Source of the DNA: Distichodus sexfasciatus
Taxonomy: Eukaryota; Chordata; Actinopteri; Characiformes; Distichodontidae
Assembly (NCBI GenBank): GCA_032718565.1
Contig: JAVGVS010000008.1
Span: 3,443,343-3,507,342, forward strand
Length of the DNA stretch: 64,000 nucleotides
Direction: 5' to 3'
The translations under genes and the position numbers were made by a program. Positions 10,641 through 24,188 of the stretch are shown here, one piece after another (within the stretch, counting starts at the first letter, position 1; each line of letters opens with the position of its first letter). The notes beneath the pieces are model-generated. The model had not been told where the DNA came from and ran no database searches. It worked only from the letters and a program-made list of their open reading frames with translations.

Positions 10641-12385
10641 TGAGAGCATGACAGAGAACGACACTTTCGCCTTCTCCCAGGTTAAACGCTGACAGATGGA
10701 GACTGTCGACGGCGTCGTTTGCGAGCGGAATTAATTAGCAGTCGTGGCAGCTGACACATCAGTTTCACACTGACCTGCAATTAAGAATAACACTTCATTT
10801 TGGAGTATTTGCATGGGATGCCCGTCTTATTGGCAACGGCCCGGCCTGCTTGATTTATAATTAATGTTTCTTTAGTCGCTGTGGCGCGGTGGGAGCAAAG
10901 TGGGAAAGTGAGGAACCCCGGCCGGAGCGGGGCGGCTTCCAGACGCGTTAGCAGAAGTCGATGCGTCTGTGGGATGGGGGAAAGGAGGAGGAGGAGGCGG
11001 GGAAGGCCATGTGTTTTCGTACTGCGGCCTGTTGTGAAGCTGCAGTAGGACGCGGCTGGTTAAGGGGAAGGAAGTGCATGGGCTCTGCAGCTCCACCCAA
11101 CGTGCAAATGTTGCAGGTTATTTCCATGAAGTTTCATCATGCCAGCGGCCAGGACACTCCACTCTCTGGTAATCTGTTGTTCTGCACCAGAGCACTGTTT
11201 GCCTTGGCAGGAGTATCCCATGCTCCCAAACACTGCAGCTCTTGGACTTCTGCTGTGGCTCCTGTGTGTGTGTGGGTGCGTGCATGTGTCTGTAGCAGAG
11301 AGAGAGACAGAGAGAAAGAGAGGATGAATGTGAATAAATACATTAATATTATAAATGTTTGTTTTCTGTATTTGTACATTTGTTAATCTAATTACCTGTA
11401 ATTAATAGTCACCCGTTTGTGTTATTGCATTAGTCAATATTTATATAACTGCAATATTTGCATTAATAAATTGCAGTGTAACAGTGGTGAACCTTCCAAA
11501 TGTCTGTTGCGCTTGATCACAAAGGCTGATTTTATTTTTCTTGCTAAATGTAAAATTGCATCTTCTGTTGTTCGTTATTCTGGTTTAATAATAATAGGGG
11601 AACAGGAGAAAAACATGAATTCTGCAAGAGTGTAAGAAAAGTAAACAGCCCGAAGTGAATCGGTGAAATATAAATGTGCTGTGAATGTTGAATGAACTCC
11701 GTCCAGGTTTTTCGTTACTGTGCTCTTTGTTAATTAGATGCCATTTTTATTGCCAACAGCCTGTGGGGTCCCTGGCGGAGTGCTGTAATGATATTTGAGT
11801 CTATAAATAAAACATTTAAGCCCGCGATTAAATCTTGTCTGACCTTATTGGTGTGTATTGCGGCCACAAGGCCAAAAAAGATGCTCCTAGTAATAATTAT
11901 GGGGAAAAAAAAATTCTCTCTGTGTTATCATTAAAATGTGATGCTTATTAGCCTGCTCCCGGAGTTTGGAAAAAAAAATCCCGAATTGGAGGCATACGTT
12001 TGAAGCAATCCCTTAACAAGATGGGATGTGCGTTTTCTTTGAGCAGAGATAAGAGGAGGTTACAGTGAATCAAGACGTGTTCTCCTCACCTGGCACCTTT
12101 TATTCTCCGATTCTCTGTGAGGTGGAGGAGGGAGTCCTGCTGTGGCCAGTCAGTGCGCTGACCAAAATTAATGACGAGGTGCCACGCTGGCATCCTCTGA
12201 GACGGGGACTCTTCAGGAGCGTCATGAGGAAACGGCTCCAAAAAACGTGGGGGAGGCTCTTATTTTGCCACGAGCCCTAATCCCATTGTTTGATCCAATT
12301 ATCCCGCTTGCGTGCCTCTGCTGACGAAACGGATGAGAAAGAATAGATCAACTACATTCGGCGTAACCCTGCAGAGCCGCCACAG
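10641..12385. other. Intergenic; possible regulatory blocks
   Basis: No gene is supported. The 10690-10870 part contains GGAATTAATTAGCAG, GCAATTAAG and TTTATAATTAATG motifs in mixed sequence, a candidate conserved non-coding block. A GC-rich motif at about 10893-10940 recurs from 9431. A short GA/GT microsatellite lies near 11262-11322. Confidence 0.3.
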
Positions 12386-12387
12386 CG

Positions 12388-12413
12388 CCGACAGACAGAC
12401 AGACAGACAGACA
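12388..12413. repeat. (GACA)n microsatellite
   Basis: Five to six tandem GACA units. Confidence 0.8.
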
Positions 12414-12921
12414 CAAGGCACAAAGAGAGAAGGAGACAGGCAGTCACACGACACCTAGATGTTATCCAGGTAACAATGAGAGATTACATCATATCAGAAT
12501 GGCTTGAATTCTTCAAGGTTTCTTATTGATTCTCTTAGCAGCCAGCATCTATTGTCCTGGCCGTGAAATTGAAAGCCATCAAACTTAAAAGGTAAAGTGG
12601 TTACAACGGACTGCGAGACACTCGGGAAGGAAGAAAGAAAGAAAGAAAGACAGGGAACAGAAGGAGTCCGAGCAGAATCGTGAGGTCCCTGCGGCCCCCT
12701 CACAAACACAAGCTGATGTTAAAGAAGGGGCGGTCACCACATTCGGACCGCCAAACGACCGCCGATCGGCTCCTCCCGCTGAGCATGTGCTCTCTGAGGG
12801 ATCCTGATCAAAGGCTTTGGTGAAGCAGAAGAGTGCAGTGGGCCGCTGGAGGTGGGTATCGATCAGGTTGAGTGTGGGGGGGTGGGCACAGAACTTGCTC
12901 AAGACAGGGACACACACATTC

Positions 12922-12941
12922 ATATATATATATACATACAG

Positions 12942-12977
<36 letters not shown>

Positions 12978-12979
12978 AA
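12922..12979. repeat. Compound (AT)n(AC)n microsatellite
   Basis: Two ATATAT runs separated by ACATACAGT, then an AC run of about 24 bases. Confidence 0.85.
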
Positions 12980-13305
12980 AACACACTGGACTGCACGAAT
13001 CAAAGTAATTGTGACGGACTTGAAGGCGGTAATCGATGACTGATTACTCCACTGAAACGCAACATCTGCTGGCTGCCACTTCCCAACAGATTGCTTTGAT
13101 AACATTTAATTATGTAAGAGGTCACCCAACCAATTACATTATAGCTCAATTATTCCAGAAAAATGGGCACTGATAAGGGAGCAGAAAAATAATAATTGAT
13201 CTGCGAGTCTGAATGCGGGTAGAATTTTTTAAAAGGCCGTATGTAAATGCCGCATGCATTATGAGGTCGCCGCCTTTAGGCCGTGACTAAATCAACGCAA
13301 AACGT

Positions 13306-13341
13306 ACAGCGTCAGTACAGCGTCGGTACAGCGTCAGTGTT
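13306..13341. repeat. Three-copy 12-base tandem repeat
   Basis: The unit GTACAGCGTCAG occurs three times head to tail with a single base change (GTCGGT in one unit). Confidence 0.75.
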
Positions 13342-13665
13342 GCTGCGTTAGGAGGGAATGTAGAGGGAAAATGTTTGCAATATGGAAAGCAGCTGTAAAT
13401 GCTACTGTTGACCTAATGTATAAATCAGATTTGAATGCATGAAATGAAATGCAAAAGAAGGTTCTACTTTATTAGCATCATAAAAGATGTCAAGATTTCT
13501 GCTGTTCTGGCTGATCAGACATGCTGTGCTTGTTCTGTCTTGCATTTGTTCAAAAAAGTTCTTTCTTGAGACATAATAAATGTCATCCAAATCCTTTATT
13601 TCCAAGGTCGCATTCTCTGCAACGACACAATGTCTTTTTTCCAGGAAAAAAAGACTCCAAAGGCT

Positions 13666-13667
<2 letters not shown>

Positions 13668-13697
<30 letters not shown>

Positions 13698-13880
13698 GGA
13701 AAGATGCTGCCCAGGTGGGCCAGGACAAAGATGGCTCAAACACACAGAGACACAAAGGAGACCGGCTTACCTGCTGAGGACATGCAGGCTCACCCAGCCT
13801 CTGATTGGATCAGCCACTTGATGGGAGAAAAAGAGAGAAAGAGAGAGATAGTCAGAGAGAGAGAGAGAGAGAGAGAGAGG
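13668..13880. repeat. (AC)n and (GA)n microsatellites
   Basis: A CA run at about 13672-13698 and a GA run at about 13853-13880, separated by unique sequence. Confidence 0.8.
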
Positions 13881-16800
13881 TTGATGACAGTTCCCTGCAG
13901 AGGTGAAACTTCTCAAAGGCATGGAGAGGAAAGATGACACTTCATCCCCCATCATTTGATGGGATTCAGGGCGGGTTATGGATCCTGTCACACAGCCAAA
14001 TGAAGTGAGGGGAAGCAGCCACATCCCTGGGCAATTTTCCACCCATAGCCTGGCGGTAAATATCGTCCATTATTAATAGCAAAAAACGTTGGCTCCTATT
14101 AGTTTTACAATTGATATTTTGCCGGTGGAAGTTGCGTGCATAAGGGGAGCGTTCCATGCCGTGCGGCAGCCTTACTTAATCTTGAATGATCAACTTTATT
14201 AATTTGTACAACTACTGTGATGGTTTTTCCCGCTTTACGGAATCTGTGCAAGATGTATAGTGTTTGTGCATCTTACATAATAAAACTTTCTCTGTGTATG
14301 CTGTTACAGTTGGTGGTCTTTGTACCCCAGTTAGCGCTGTATGCTGTATGCATCATCACAGGCCATGGTGTGCATGCTCATTATTTTGAGTTTCAAAGAC
14401 AGTGTTGCCTCTATGCCATTGTTCACAGCGGTCTCTACCTCTAATGAAGGTTGATACTGGGATGTTCAATGGTGAACACATGATAAATAGAAATAAACAC
14501 ATTGTAGAACACTGTTTATCTCCCAGTTATGTCTTCTGTTTTTATCTCTCTTAGTATCTGGTTCCTAGATCAATACTTATTTTAATTCTTGACACACAAG
14601 TTCTTCATTATAACACATTTTTTACAGTAACAAACACGGATTTATTCCACTAGTTTAAGTCAAGAGTTAAGAGACATTTGCTCCATTAATGCTTTGAAAG
14701 TTTTCTAGCTGCAAGCCTGTGCCTTTGTTAATATCTACAGCTGGAACACCACATTCTCATATTTATTTCTCAGAAATAATAACGACTCTGATAGCAACTA
14801 AAAGCATTTCAATACTGTTCCAGACCCAGAGCAGCATGAAATATGGTCACAATCTTAATTGGCTACCCTCTATACTTACCAATTAGTTAGAGTTATTATA
14901 TACAGAACTTTCCTCGACATGAAAAGTGCTTTGACACAGTCACCAGGGAGTCAACTTAACCACCACCAACGTGCCCAACTCACCAGGACGGAGCGAAGTC
15001 CAGCACCTGCACCGCACGTCAGCTATTAGGCAGTGAGGGGGCGAGAGAGACTTAATGCCAATTAGTGCAAGGTGATGATTAGCTGAACAGAAGCAAAGGG
15101 AGCATGGGGAGAGGTAAAGCCAGCACCCTGGAGCCAGAACTAATCCCAGTGAGGCAAGCGAAAAGAGTTAGTGAAAGTTTCCGAAAGCATAGTCAGCAGA
15201 CAACTAATGATTTTCAGAATACTGAGGAAATACTGAATCGCAATAAAGAATAAAGACATTGTAATTTCAACCTATACAATTTCTATAATACAGAGGTCTG
15301 AATGTAATTCTCCAATATCAATCTTTATTCACACGACTGTAAAAATACTGTTGAGAGGATCGATGGTTACTTGTTGCACGTGGCAAAATTCAGAGATGGA
15401 TATTAAACATGTGAACTATTAAAAAAGCCAGATAAACGACTCAATTAGTTTGATGAAGTCATGAAATATGCAATATAATGAAATTTGTATGACCTGATTA
15501 GAAATGTTCCCATTTCCCAGTAATAACGGGAAATTATTTAAAAATATGCAGAGAACTGCAGTGACCCAGTGAAATGCAATCTAAAAAAGAGAATAATCAC
15601 ATTAAGGTGGAGATTATTCTCAACATGTGATATGGACACTGGGGAAGTGGATTTGGCATGCTCACATATAACAAATCCTATTTCGGGCTAATTGTTTAAA
15701 ATACAATTGAATGCCATGGCATGACAATGGGTCAATTGTCTGTTGAATGAAGCACACAGAATTTTATAGACATTTTTAAAGGATTTACCATTACAAAGAA
15801 AACATGGTGCACAGTAAAATAACATTCAAATCTACAGCCACAAAAAATGAAACTGAGCTACATAATAATAATGATGTATAATGTATATCACAGCTGACTA
15901 GAGAATGTTTTAAAACAATATTTACTCAACAAATTTGATTGTTATTAGTTTATTTGAAATGATTGATTAAAAATCATAAAAAATAAATTAAGGACTGTGA
16001 CTTTACCCATATTTTAGCCAATTTAAGTTTGTTATGTTGCAAAAAAAAATTATAGATTTTGCCACAAAAATTAGGCGAAACTTAACTGACAAGTTTGGAC
16101 ACTGCACAAGCTATATGTCAGCATTTTGCACTTAACCACTTCAAATACTAAATGGAACGATGTAACGTGACTGCCCCCCAAAAAATTTTTTTCTAGACAA
16201 TCATATATGTGGCAGCACCAAGGTATTTCACATATTTTTCTTATGTTTGTAGTCAAGCCAAATTGTAGTAACAATGATTTTTCGTTACTGCTGACACAGT
16301 AAATATACTGATATCATTTTGCCATTTTGGCAATATCTGATTCTTTAGATTTTGAAAAACAAAATTTTTAAATCTTTAAAAACCCAAATTGCAGTCATTT
16401 CTGACCTTATCAGAAGTAGGTGATGATGAGCAATGACAAAACATCCGTAAAACAAAATGAGTATAAAATTGTCTCATGCAGAAGTGCGTCAATATCACAG
16501 GCAAGGTGAGTCATTAACTAAAAAACTGATAAAACTGATATATAATGTTTGGAATTTTTGGAGGAAAGGATAAATATACTGTATATAATCACTAACACTG
16601 TTATAGTGAAAAAAGGTACAATCCAGAACTGTTTAACTGTATAATATCTAAATGCTAATATATCCATTTTACTAATAAAACCAATAACAGCCACAACAAA
16701 CCACATGCTCAAAATGTGCCACATTTATTTACCAACATTATAAATATGTTGCTCTGTTGAAATGTACAAATGTTCCACCGAAAAAATTATCAACTGAGAA

Positions 16801-18230
16801 AAGTCACAGGCCTTGCAGATCTCATGCTCCTGTACGTTTTTCATCTTTTAGGACTCATGCAGTGAAAATCCATTATTATATTTTTTAATGAAGGTGAAGT
16901 CTTCCAGCATGTATATATAAAGAGCTACAGAGCTACAAAAGAATAAACAGCACCATCTGCATGAGAAGTGCACTTTAGTATTTCGAGCTGAGCAGAAGAC
17001 TTCATTAATATACACTGGGAACAATACAGACCCAAGTGTGGATCTATAAAAGGGCAATATATGCAGAAGAGATCCACACCACATCAAAAACCTTTGAGAG
17101 GTCTGTAAAGAGGGTTGTCAGCATCCTCAAGAGCACAAAGTAACATATTAGAACAAACTAATATCCAACAATATAACTGTTTATCTAAAAGACGTCATTT
17201 TCAGGCAAAATAAAATAGAGTTGTGTCTAAGATTTAAATAAAACTAAAGATTATCATTTTAGAAAAGTCTATGATTTTTACCACCTGGAGCTAAGATGAT
17301 TCTCTAACATGTTAGGGGTTAACGCATATAAAGTGTAGAGGTACTAGTTCAGGTAATTGGATCTTTATGGGACGTACCTGCAGGCCACACGCTTACAGTG
17401 ACCAGCAAGGTTTAGACATCAAATTATGCATAGTCATCAAGAAAGCAGCAGAATCCCTCTCTCTGTATGTGTGTGTGTATGTGTTTGGCTAACTTAAATC
17501 CTATAATATTAATTCATTAAAATGTCAATTAATATATATAATTACAAATACATAATAAGTCTATTATCTAAGTGCATTATCTTCAATTGTCTAACTGTTG
17601 TTTGACGATGATGGCCGATTGAGGTCAAATGTCAGTGTCAGTTATTAGTAATTGTAAGATGAGTGAAAATTGCAGATATGGATACTTTTTTCCCCCCAAA
17701 CATAAATACATGAAAACCAAAGGAATTCTATTAAAAAACATTATACTAGACGTTATGACTGGTTAAATTTGAGACTATTTGTAATCACAGACAGAAAGAG
17801 TGGGCCAGTTTGGTAAAATTGTCAAAAATGTAGTATATAAAAATATATGTTTACGTGAACTGTTCTTTCTTGAAGTTTGTCCAACTCCTAAATCTGAGTA
17901 AATTCCATCAGACACACTTCTCCTGTAGATTAGTCTTTATGTTTGACGTAATTTATCTTACTCGACGTTGAGACATTGCATGTCCTATTCCCAAAAAACT
18001 GTCCTCGTCCTGAATTCCTTACGCCACTATAAATGACATCTCTATCTTTTTCATTTTTATTTTCTTTCTTTTTTTATACTTATTTTTTGTGTTTACTTAT
18101 TTACTCTGGTTACTAGTTGTTTATTTCGGAATAACTATCATTTCTGCATTGATGTATGTTTATATATGAGCTCTTCTGTAATATTTCTTCATTTTCCAGT
18201 ATGCTGACTGGTTGCCAACACAGGAAAAAC
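13881..18230. other. Intergenic, AT-rich; no gene seen
   Basis: More than 4 kb of AT-rich sequence with frequent stops in all frames, no recognised transposon ends, and no RNA gene. Only short poly-A/T runs and a short GT run near 17465-17485 stand out. Confidence 0.45.
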
Positions 18231-18239
18231 ATGTCAGGT

Positions 18240-18811
18240 CCTGGAACGCGAGTATTGCGCAAGCGACCAAACAATATATTGCGCAGCTCCAGATTAAACT
18301 TTATTCCATAACAACAACTTAGCAGAGTTTTCGCATATTCGCGGCATGGCCAGCATATTTTAATATAGCAACTATAACATTTAAACATGCACTTGAAGCC
18401 GAATATGGGTTTGTGTACCGTCAGTGCGCGCGTTTACTTCCTCTTCAAGACCCCAAACTTCAACACTCCCAAACTTTTCGCCCTCTCCCTCCCTCTCTCT
18501 CTCTTCCGGGACAGTGTGTACTCACTCCATTCTCCCGTTTTCTACCCCGTCCTCCGTCCCCCGTTCGTCTGCTTGCTGTAAGAGCACAATCGCGGCTCGT
18601 TTTTTTCAACGTCTTTGACCCGCACCTGGGCATTTTTGAGTGAAGTCCAAACACGCACGTGGAGTGGTCGCGCGGAGACGTCGCGTGAGGCGAGAGGAGC
18701 GCGCGCACGACAAACCTCCTAACAGTACTGACTGGACTGCAGACCGCTCGGACTTTTTTTTTTACCCTCCTCCCGAACCGAACCCGGCTCTGGGGTCATT
18801 CCGCAAAGAAA
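18240..18811 (+). promoter_or_regulatory. dpyd promoter and 5' untranslated region (approximate)
   Basis: Composition switches from AT-rich to GC- and CpG-rich just before the dpyd start codon. Examples are the GCGCGCGCACGACA and GTCGCGCGGAGACGTCGCG stretches at 18660-18710. A GCGCAAGCG motif at 18257-18265 resembles an NRF1 half-site pair, and a CT-rich initiator-like stretch sits at 18480-18510. No TATA box is evident at a fitting distance, so a CpG-type promoter with dispersed starts is likely. The ATG has a good context (A at -3, G at +4). The transcription start itself cannot be placed from sequence. Confidence 0.45.
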
Positions 18812-18850
18812 ATGGCTAGAATGCTGAGCAAGGACCTGCCGGATATCGAG
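18812..18850 (+). CDS. dpyd: dpyd exon 1 (coding part): dihydropyrimidine dehydrogenase N-terminus
   Basis: Thirteen codons from the start: MARMLSKDLPDIE, followed at once by a GT donor (GAG then GTAGAA). Human DPYD exon 1 also encodes exactly 13 residues (MAPVLSKDSADIE) and ends in phase 0, so length, phase and 9 of 13 residues agree. DPYD is the cytosolic NADPH-dependent homodimer that reduces uracil and thymine. This is the first, rate-limiting step of pyrimidine breakdown, using FAD, FMN and 4Fe-4S clusters. The peptide is the extreme N-terminus, before any cofactor site. An in-frame stop lies about 75 codons into the intron, so the exon must be spliced. It joins exon 2 at 37363 after an 18.5-kb intron. 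Confidence 0.93.
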
Positions 18851-20829
18851 GTAGAAACTAACGCTTCAGTCCCGACATTTAAAACACCAGCAGTTTGTCG
18901 CTTTTCAAGCCTCGCCTTGTTGCCACGCGCCGTGTGCGTAAATTGCTTTATAGCCCACGGCGCGTTTGTTTGTTTATACGGCGATTTGGTCGTTATTCGT
19001 GTAGTCAGTGCTTACAGCCCCATCTTCTGTATAAATATGGAAACTGTTCTCCTTAATTTATTTGATATGGGGTGATATTAGCGTGCGGGCTCGTCGTTTT
19101 AGAGTCAAGTGTGGTGGGTTGTGAGCTCACGGCTCTTGTCCGGCGTAAGCTAAGAAAAAGTTACTAGAAGTTTGTGAGGAGTCTGAGTAAAGTTCTCACG
19201 GTTCCCCCGAGGAATTTTACACACGACGTTATTCCTGTTTTATCTTTCACACATGTACACGAATGCAACCCTTCCATTAATGCCTGTATGCAATTTATCA
19301 GCTAAATTGGAGCAACGTTCTTCTGCTGTCTTCCTATGTTCTTAATATTAACGATGCTACTGCATGATATTGATTAGAGTAAGTCAGCACATATCATATC
19401 ATATCTTTTATCAGTATATGAAATAATGATCATCTTTATTGTTTTTAGCACCTTTCATACATAACACTGTCAGTCATTTAAGTGCATATTTATCACCATA
19501 CAGATATGAAGTGCAGTCCCTTAATGTTTTTTTAGGTATTATTCATGATTAGGGTTTGCTCATCCACTTAATTCTCCCAAATACTGATCTTATGTTGCAC
19601 ATTAGTGTAAGGATTCCATAATTGTGTTAGTACTGTATGAGTTCCAGACATGTGAGTGTCACATGCTCCATGAGAGGTGGGTGCAAAATTCACCCAGTCA
19701 CGGGGAGAGCCCGGCAACGTGCTTATGCAATCGACTTTAGCCACTGGTGAAATGGCTGTAAAACATGAATCAGCAAATTATTGCTGAGGGAGTTCATGAT
19801 TAACTAAAATGGTGTTCTGAACGCTGAAATGCCTGCATTTTGACCCATGGCCATTTTTCTTGTCGATGAACCTCTTATCTGAATGAAATGTGATGAATCA
19901 GTGGTTTCCAAGTCACGTTTGCTGATGTAACTTGGCAATCAAAACCAAAAGCGATCTCTCAACTGACATGTCATCATGTAGCACAGACATTTTTAGATTA
20001 AGAAGTAGCAGCAAGATTTATTTACTACAAAGAAAATGAACAATTTCAGTATTTACTTAAAGATTTGTAAGGTGGATAAACCTGATGATTGTTTACATTA
20101 AATTGCTGCTTGAGCCATTACATTTTTAATCCAAAATAGATAGTGATGGGAAGGGGACAGAGTGTGTTTAATTAGTGCATTTGATTCATTTCTGCATTAT
20201 GCATTGCGTAAATGTATTCATAAGGTACGCTGGAACTATTTTCCCCAATCATTCCTACATATAAAATCAGTCATATTTGGCTTGTTTCTGATTTCCTGGT
20301 GTCTGTGTTAGCTGTTTGCTAGATATCACAACGTTGAATAATTAGACGACCCAAGCCTGCACAACTTTATTTTTAAACGGGTGGCTGGTAGACTGATGGC
20401 AGTAACATATAAAGTAATCTAATAAATCTGCTGCTCACACATACCTGCAGTGCAGCAGCCTGTCACTAGCTAGTAAAGCATGAAATATTCTGTGATGCAA
20501 GACGGGAGTAATGCAGGTCAGGATCATTCAGAAGACGGAGGGAGAAAGAAGCTGTGTGATGTATGTCCGCGGCAGCGTGGCTGCAGCAAATGCCTGATAA
20601 CAGCACTGGCTCACGTAAGCAGAGCTAACTGTGTCAGTCTAATATCAATGGGAGAATCTGTACACTGTCTTATCTAAAGCGGTTGAAAGGGAGGTATATT
20701 GGTTCTGTCTGTGCATTTAAAATGTTTGGGAGTCAAAATACAGCTTTCAGTCCCATACCCACAGTAAGAGAAGGTGTTTTATGGGAACCATTGCATGGTA
20801 GATGCTCCTTTACATGAAAGGCACTTAAC

Positions 20830-20945
20830 AGATGCTTTTATCCAGACCAGATTTCCTCATGACACAGCTGTTGTCATCCTCAAGTAACTTATGGGTTAAG
20901 GGCCTTGCTCAGAGCCTGTATTGAGTATTCTACCTCTAGGCCAAT
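20830..20945 (-). repeat. tRNA-derived SINE fragment
   Basis: Carries the body motif ACAGATGCTTTTATCCAGA and the phrase GTTAAGGGCCTTGCTCAGAG shared with copies at 9508 and 60078. The tRNA-like head is missing or too decayed to see. Confidence 0.5.
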
Positions 20946-22998
20946 ATCACACCTTTAGAATGTGTAAAGGGCTTTTAAGTAAATGACTAATAAAGTGTTT
21001 AACTGTGGAGTCATCTTCACGGCACATTATGTCCATTGATGCACTATGATATAATGATATCTAATGCAAATTTAAAATTGATATAAAATTGATATAGATA
21101 TAGCTCTATAAAGGAATCTGATTGATTTGAGTATCTTTTCTCAGCGTCTCCAACAAAGATCTTCAGCTCCTCCTTTAACAGACTGCTCTGAATGGCTGCC
21201 CTTATAAACGCAATTATATGTGTGCCATTTAAACCATTTGCGCATGGGTCTTCACCTTTACAGTCTAGTTCATTAGAAAGTGTAATGGTGTTGGTTACAC
21301 CTCGGGTGGAGGGACATGTTTACCACTTGTGCACGTTTGCGAGGCTCTCCGCAGGTTAATATGAGTAAAGATGGCCAGGCTCCGTGCTGGGGGGCTCTAA
21401 TGCAACCTTTATGGAGAGCAGCGGGGAAGTAAGTCAGGCCTTTCATTAGCATCTTTATTCAGGAAGTAATGACAACAGTGACGTGACCTTCGGCTCCTCG
21501 CTGCACTTAAGCCCGGGCCTAAATGACTCCTGTCTGCCATTGAAAATGGCTTTCTAAATCTCATAATAATTGCCATCTCTGGAGCAATTAAATCCTCCAT
21601 TTTTCTGCAGTCCTGTCAGATGTCTTATTTTAATATCCAGCCGCACTTCTGAAAGCGCTAAATGTGGGGCCCTTTGTGTGTGCATGTAGATTAATTAAAA
21701 TCCTCCTGGATCGCCATTAGAGTTCATTAAAAACCCACAGCAATACAGCATTTAAACAAAGAGGTATGACTCCTCTGGCAGACTTCGGTGCCACGGCAGG
21801 GCTGCTCTCTCAGCAGACGTCTGGAACCCTGACAGGAGATTGCTCCAAAATAAAATGCAAATGGAATATTATGGAAATGTTTGGCCACTCAAAAGGCTTG
21901 CATGTCATTGCTAATCACCAAGGCTGCCTGGGCTTTTTTTTCCACAGCCCTTCACGCGGGGCGTTTACAATCCATATTTTCCGTCATCGTCTTTCCACAT
22001 TCTAGACGGCAATATAGTTAATTTTTCTTTAGCGTATATTTTGATCAGACCCACAGACTTAAAGTCCTAACCTGTTTAATCAGGGGAAAAAAGGCAGCAA
22101 GACTGGACGTGCTCTTAAGCCCTTAGTTAACACATGTCTTGTTAATTTTCGCCAGCCATTGTTTTCAGCACGTTTCCCTTGACAAGTGACTGGCTGCGGT
22201 GCCAGTTTGTGACGGCGTCCGTGTGCCCACGCTTCCGGGTGGCTTATATTGGCGTAATGGTGCCCTGTTGGAGACACGTAGGCCTGTGCATCACGCTGGT
22301 GGCACAGAAGAGTGGTGGAGGAGTAATTGCACCCCTGGCAGAGTTGGGTCGGATTGCTCTTTTAATCAATCAGGGCAGCGGAGACGAGTCTGCGGCCTGT
22401 CACTAAGTCCTGTCTGCTGCAGAGCGAGGCCAGGGGAGGAGACGGGCACTCGGAGCCAGTGCAGACTTTCTGCCCGCTGCTCCCCACTACGATTTATTGC
22501 CACCTCCTCCTCTTCCTCCAGACCCTCAGGGGCCTGCGCACGCTCACCTGATCACATGTGACCCCTCTGTCTGCTGCAATCTCTGTCGGCAAACTCGCTG
22601 GCCCTTGCTGGAGTTCGTAGCGCAGGGGGCCCTCGGGCCAGCCAGCCTGCTTACGTAGCCTCAGAGTCTCTGGCATATTGGACCTGCTTTCCTCTCTCTC
22701 TCTCACTTTCTCTCCCCTCCAACTGCCCATGAATATCAGATCTGCCCCATCTGTAGCCAGTTTTAAAAAAGAGGCTCAAATATTGGCAGTATTTTCTTTT
22801 GCCATAAATTATTCTGACTTTTATCTTAGGAATAGTATCAATTTTAATTTAGTTTTCTTTTATTTGACCTTATGTAATATTTGCACTTTTACTGTGTTTT
22901 TGAAACTTTAATTTAGTTCTTATGAATTCTTTATGCTTTTTATTTCTTTTTGCTCTATTTTGAATTATTCTCCATTTATTTCTGTAAAGGACAATAAA

Positions 22999-23000
22999 TG

Positions 23001-23045
<45 letters not shown>

Positions 23046-23072
23046 TCTCCCATCCTCTCTCTTTCTATCTCT
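22999..23072. repeat. (CT)n microsatellite
   Basis: About 40 bases of CT dinucleotide followed by imperfect CT-rich sequence. Confidence 0.9.
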
Positions 23073-23607
23073 CGGACACTGAGAGCAGATAAAGGCTCGG
23101 CCATCAAGCTCTGATTTCTTTACAGTTCATTTACCTTCTGCTTTTCTGCTAATTGTTTTTCGAGGCTCAACACAGCCTGGGACCGTTTCAAAGGCCAAAT
23201 AATGAGGCTTTGGCACATATCGGCCATTACCGAATTAAACTGGCTTCCAGCGCGTCCCGCTTTGCCTCAGATGTTCCTCACGTTCTGCCGTGAGTGGCCG
23301 GGCCAGGCGGAGGGGAGGGCTCAGCGCTGTTACAGCCTGCAATGTTACACTGGCTGACTGGTGAGCTCATTGGTGTCGGGAAAGAGAGTGCAACTGATAC
23401 ATACTGAGGGACTGGCTCCCTTCAACTCCCTCTGCTAGACTCTAAGGAGGAAGAGCAGATGGCCAGACTTTTTGTCTTTTTAACCCTTTCACTGAGACAG
23501 AGTAGGCAGAAACACCAAATATCAACTTTAACAAGTGATATCATATTCCCCGCTCATACAGTGTATGAAACTTTACAACCACATTTGTTTGGCTTGGTGC
23601 CATATAA

Positions 23608-24188
23608 ATGTGACTCTGCACGGCAAAACCTTTTCGAGGTTTCCGAGAAAAACGAGCGTTTATGTTGCGTGGGGTAAAATTTTGGATTTTTTGTTTTTTT
23701 GGCTGAAAAACTTACCCTTTCCATCCTAAAAATGTGACTTTCTTGAGGTGAGGAATTCAATTCCAGCAGAATGTTAAAAGTTTCTGTTTTGACCGCTCTA
23801 CTTCAATATTTACGGTAAATCCACTGGTTGACTAGCGTGAAGATATTTATCCGGAATCCATCTTCGTCTCCCGAGTTCAGTTAACCTAACGCAGGTAGGC
23901 TATCCGTGTGGCTGTGAATGCAGCGTAGGCTACCGTAAATACAAACGTAACCGCGACCGCACCAAGCGTCTGTGAGTGCTATGTCGATAGTCAACTTCAA
24001 AGGCAGATTTCTCCGTTTCTCACTTGGCGTGACAGGAGAAACCCGACTCCTTTGAATGTTGATATCTCAGTCATATGTCGTCCCATTCATTCCATATAGG
24101 TATTGTTTTGAAGCTTGATTTATGCCCTTCCATGATAACTCAATTTAGAAAATTTGCGACAAGCGACTGGTTTTGCCGTGCAGAGTCA
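23608..24188 (+). mobile_element. TIR MITE family C, copy 1 (partly deleted left end)
   Basis: Starts ATGTGACTCTGCACGGCAAA and ends with the reverse complement (TTTTGCCGTGCAGAGTCA). It has the same order of internal phrases as the copies at 26058, 44694 and 58778. Compared with them, about 19 bases of the left terminal repeat (the GTCGCTTGTCGC part) are missing. No coding capacity is seen, so it is a non-autonomous DNA element. The family name is unknown to me. Confidence 0.75.
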
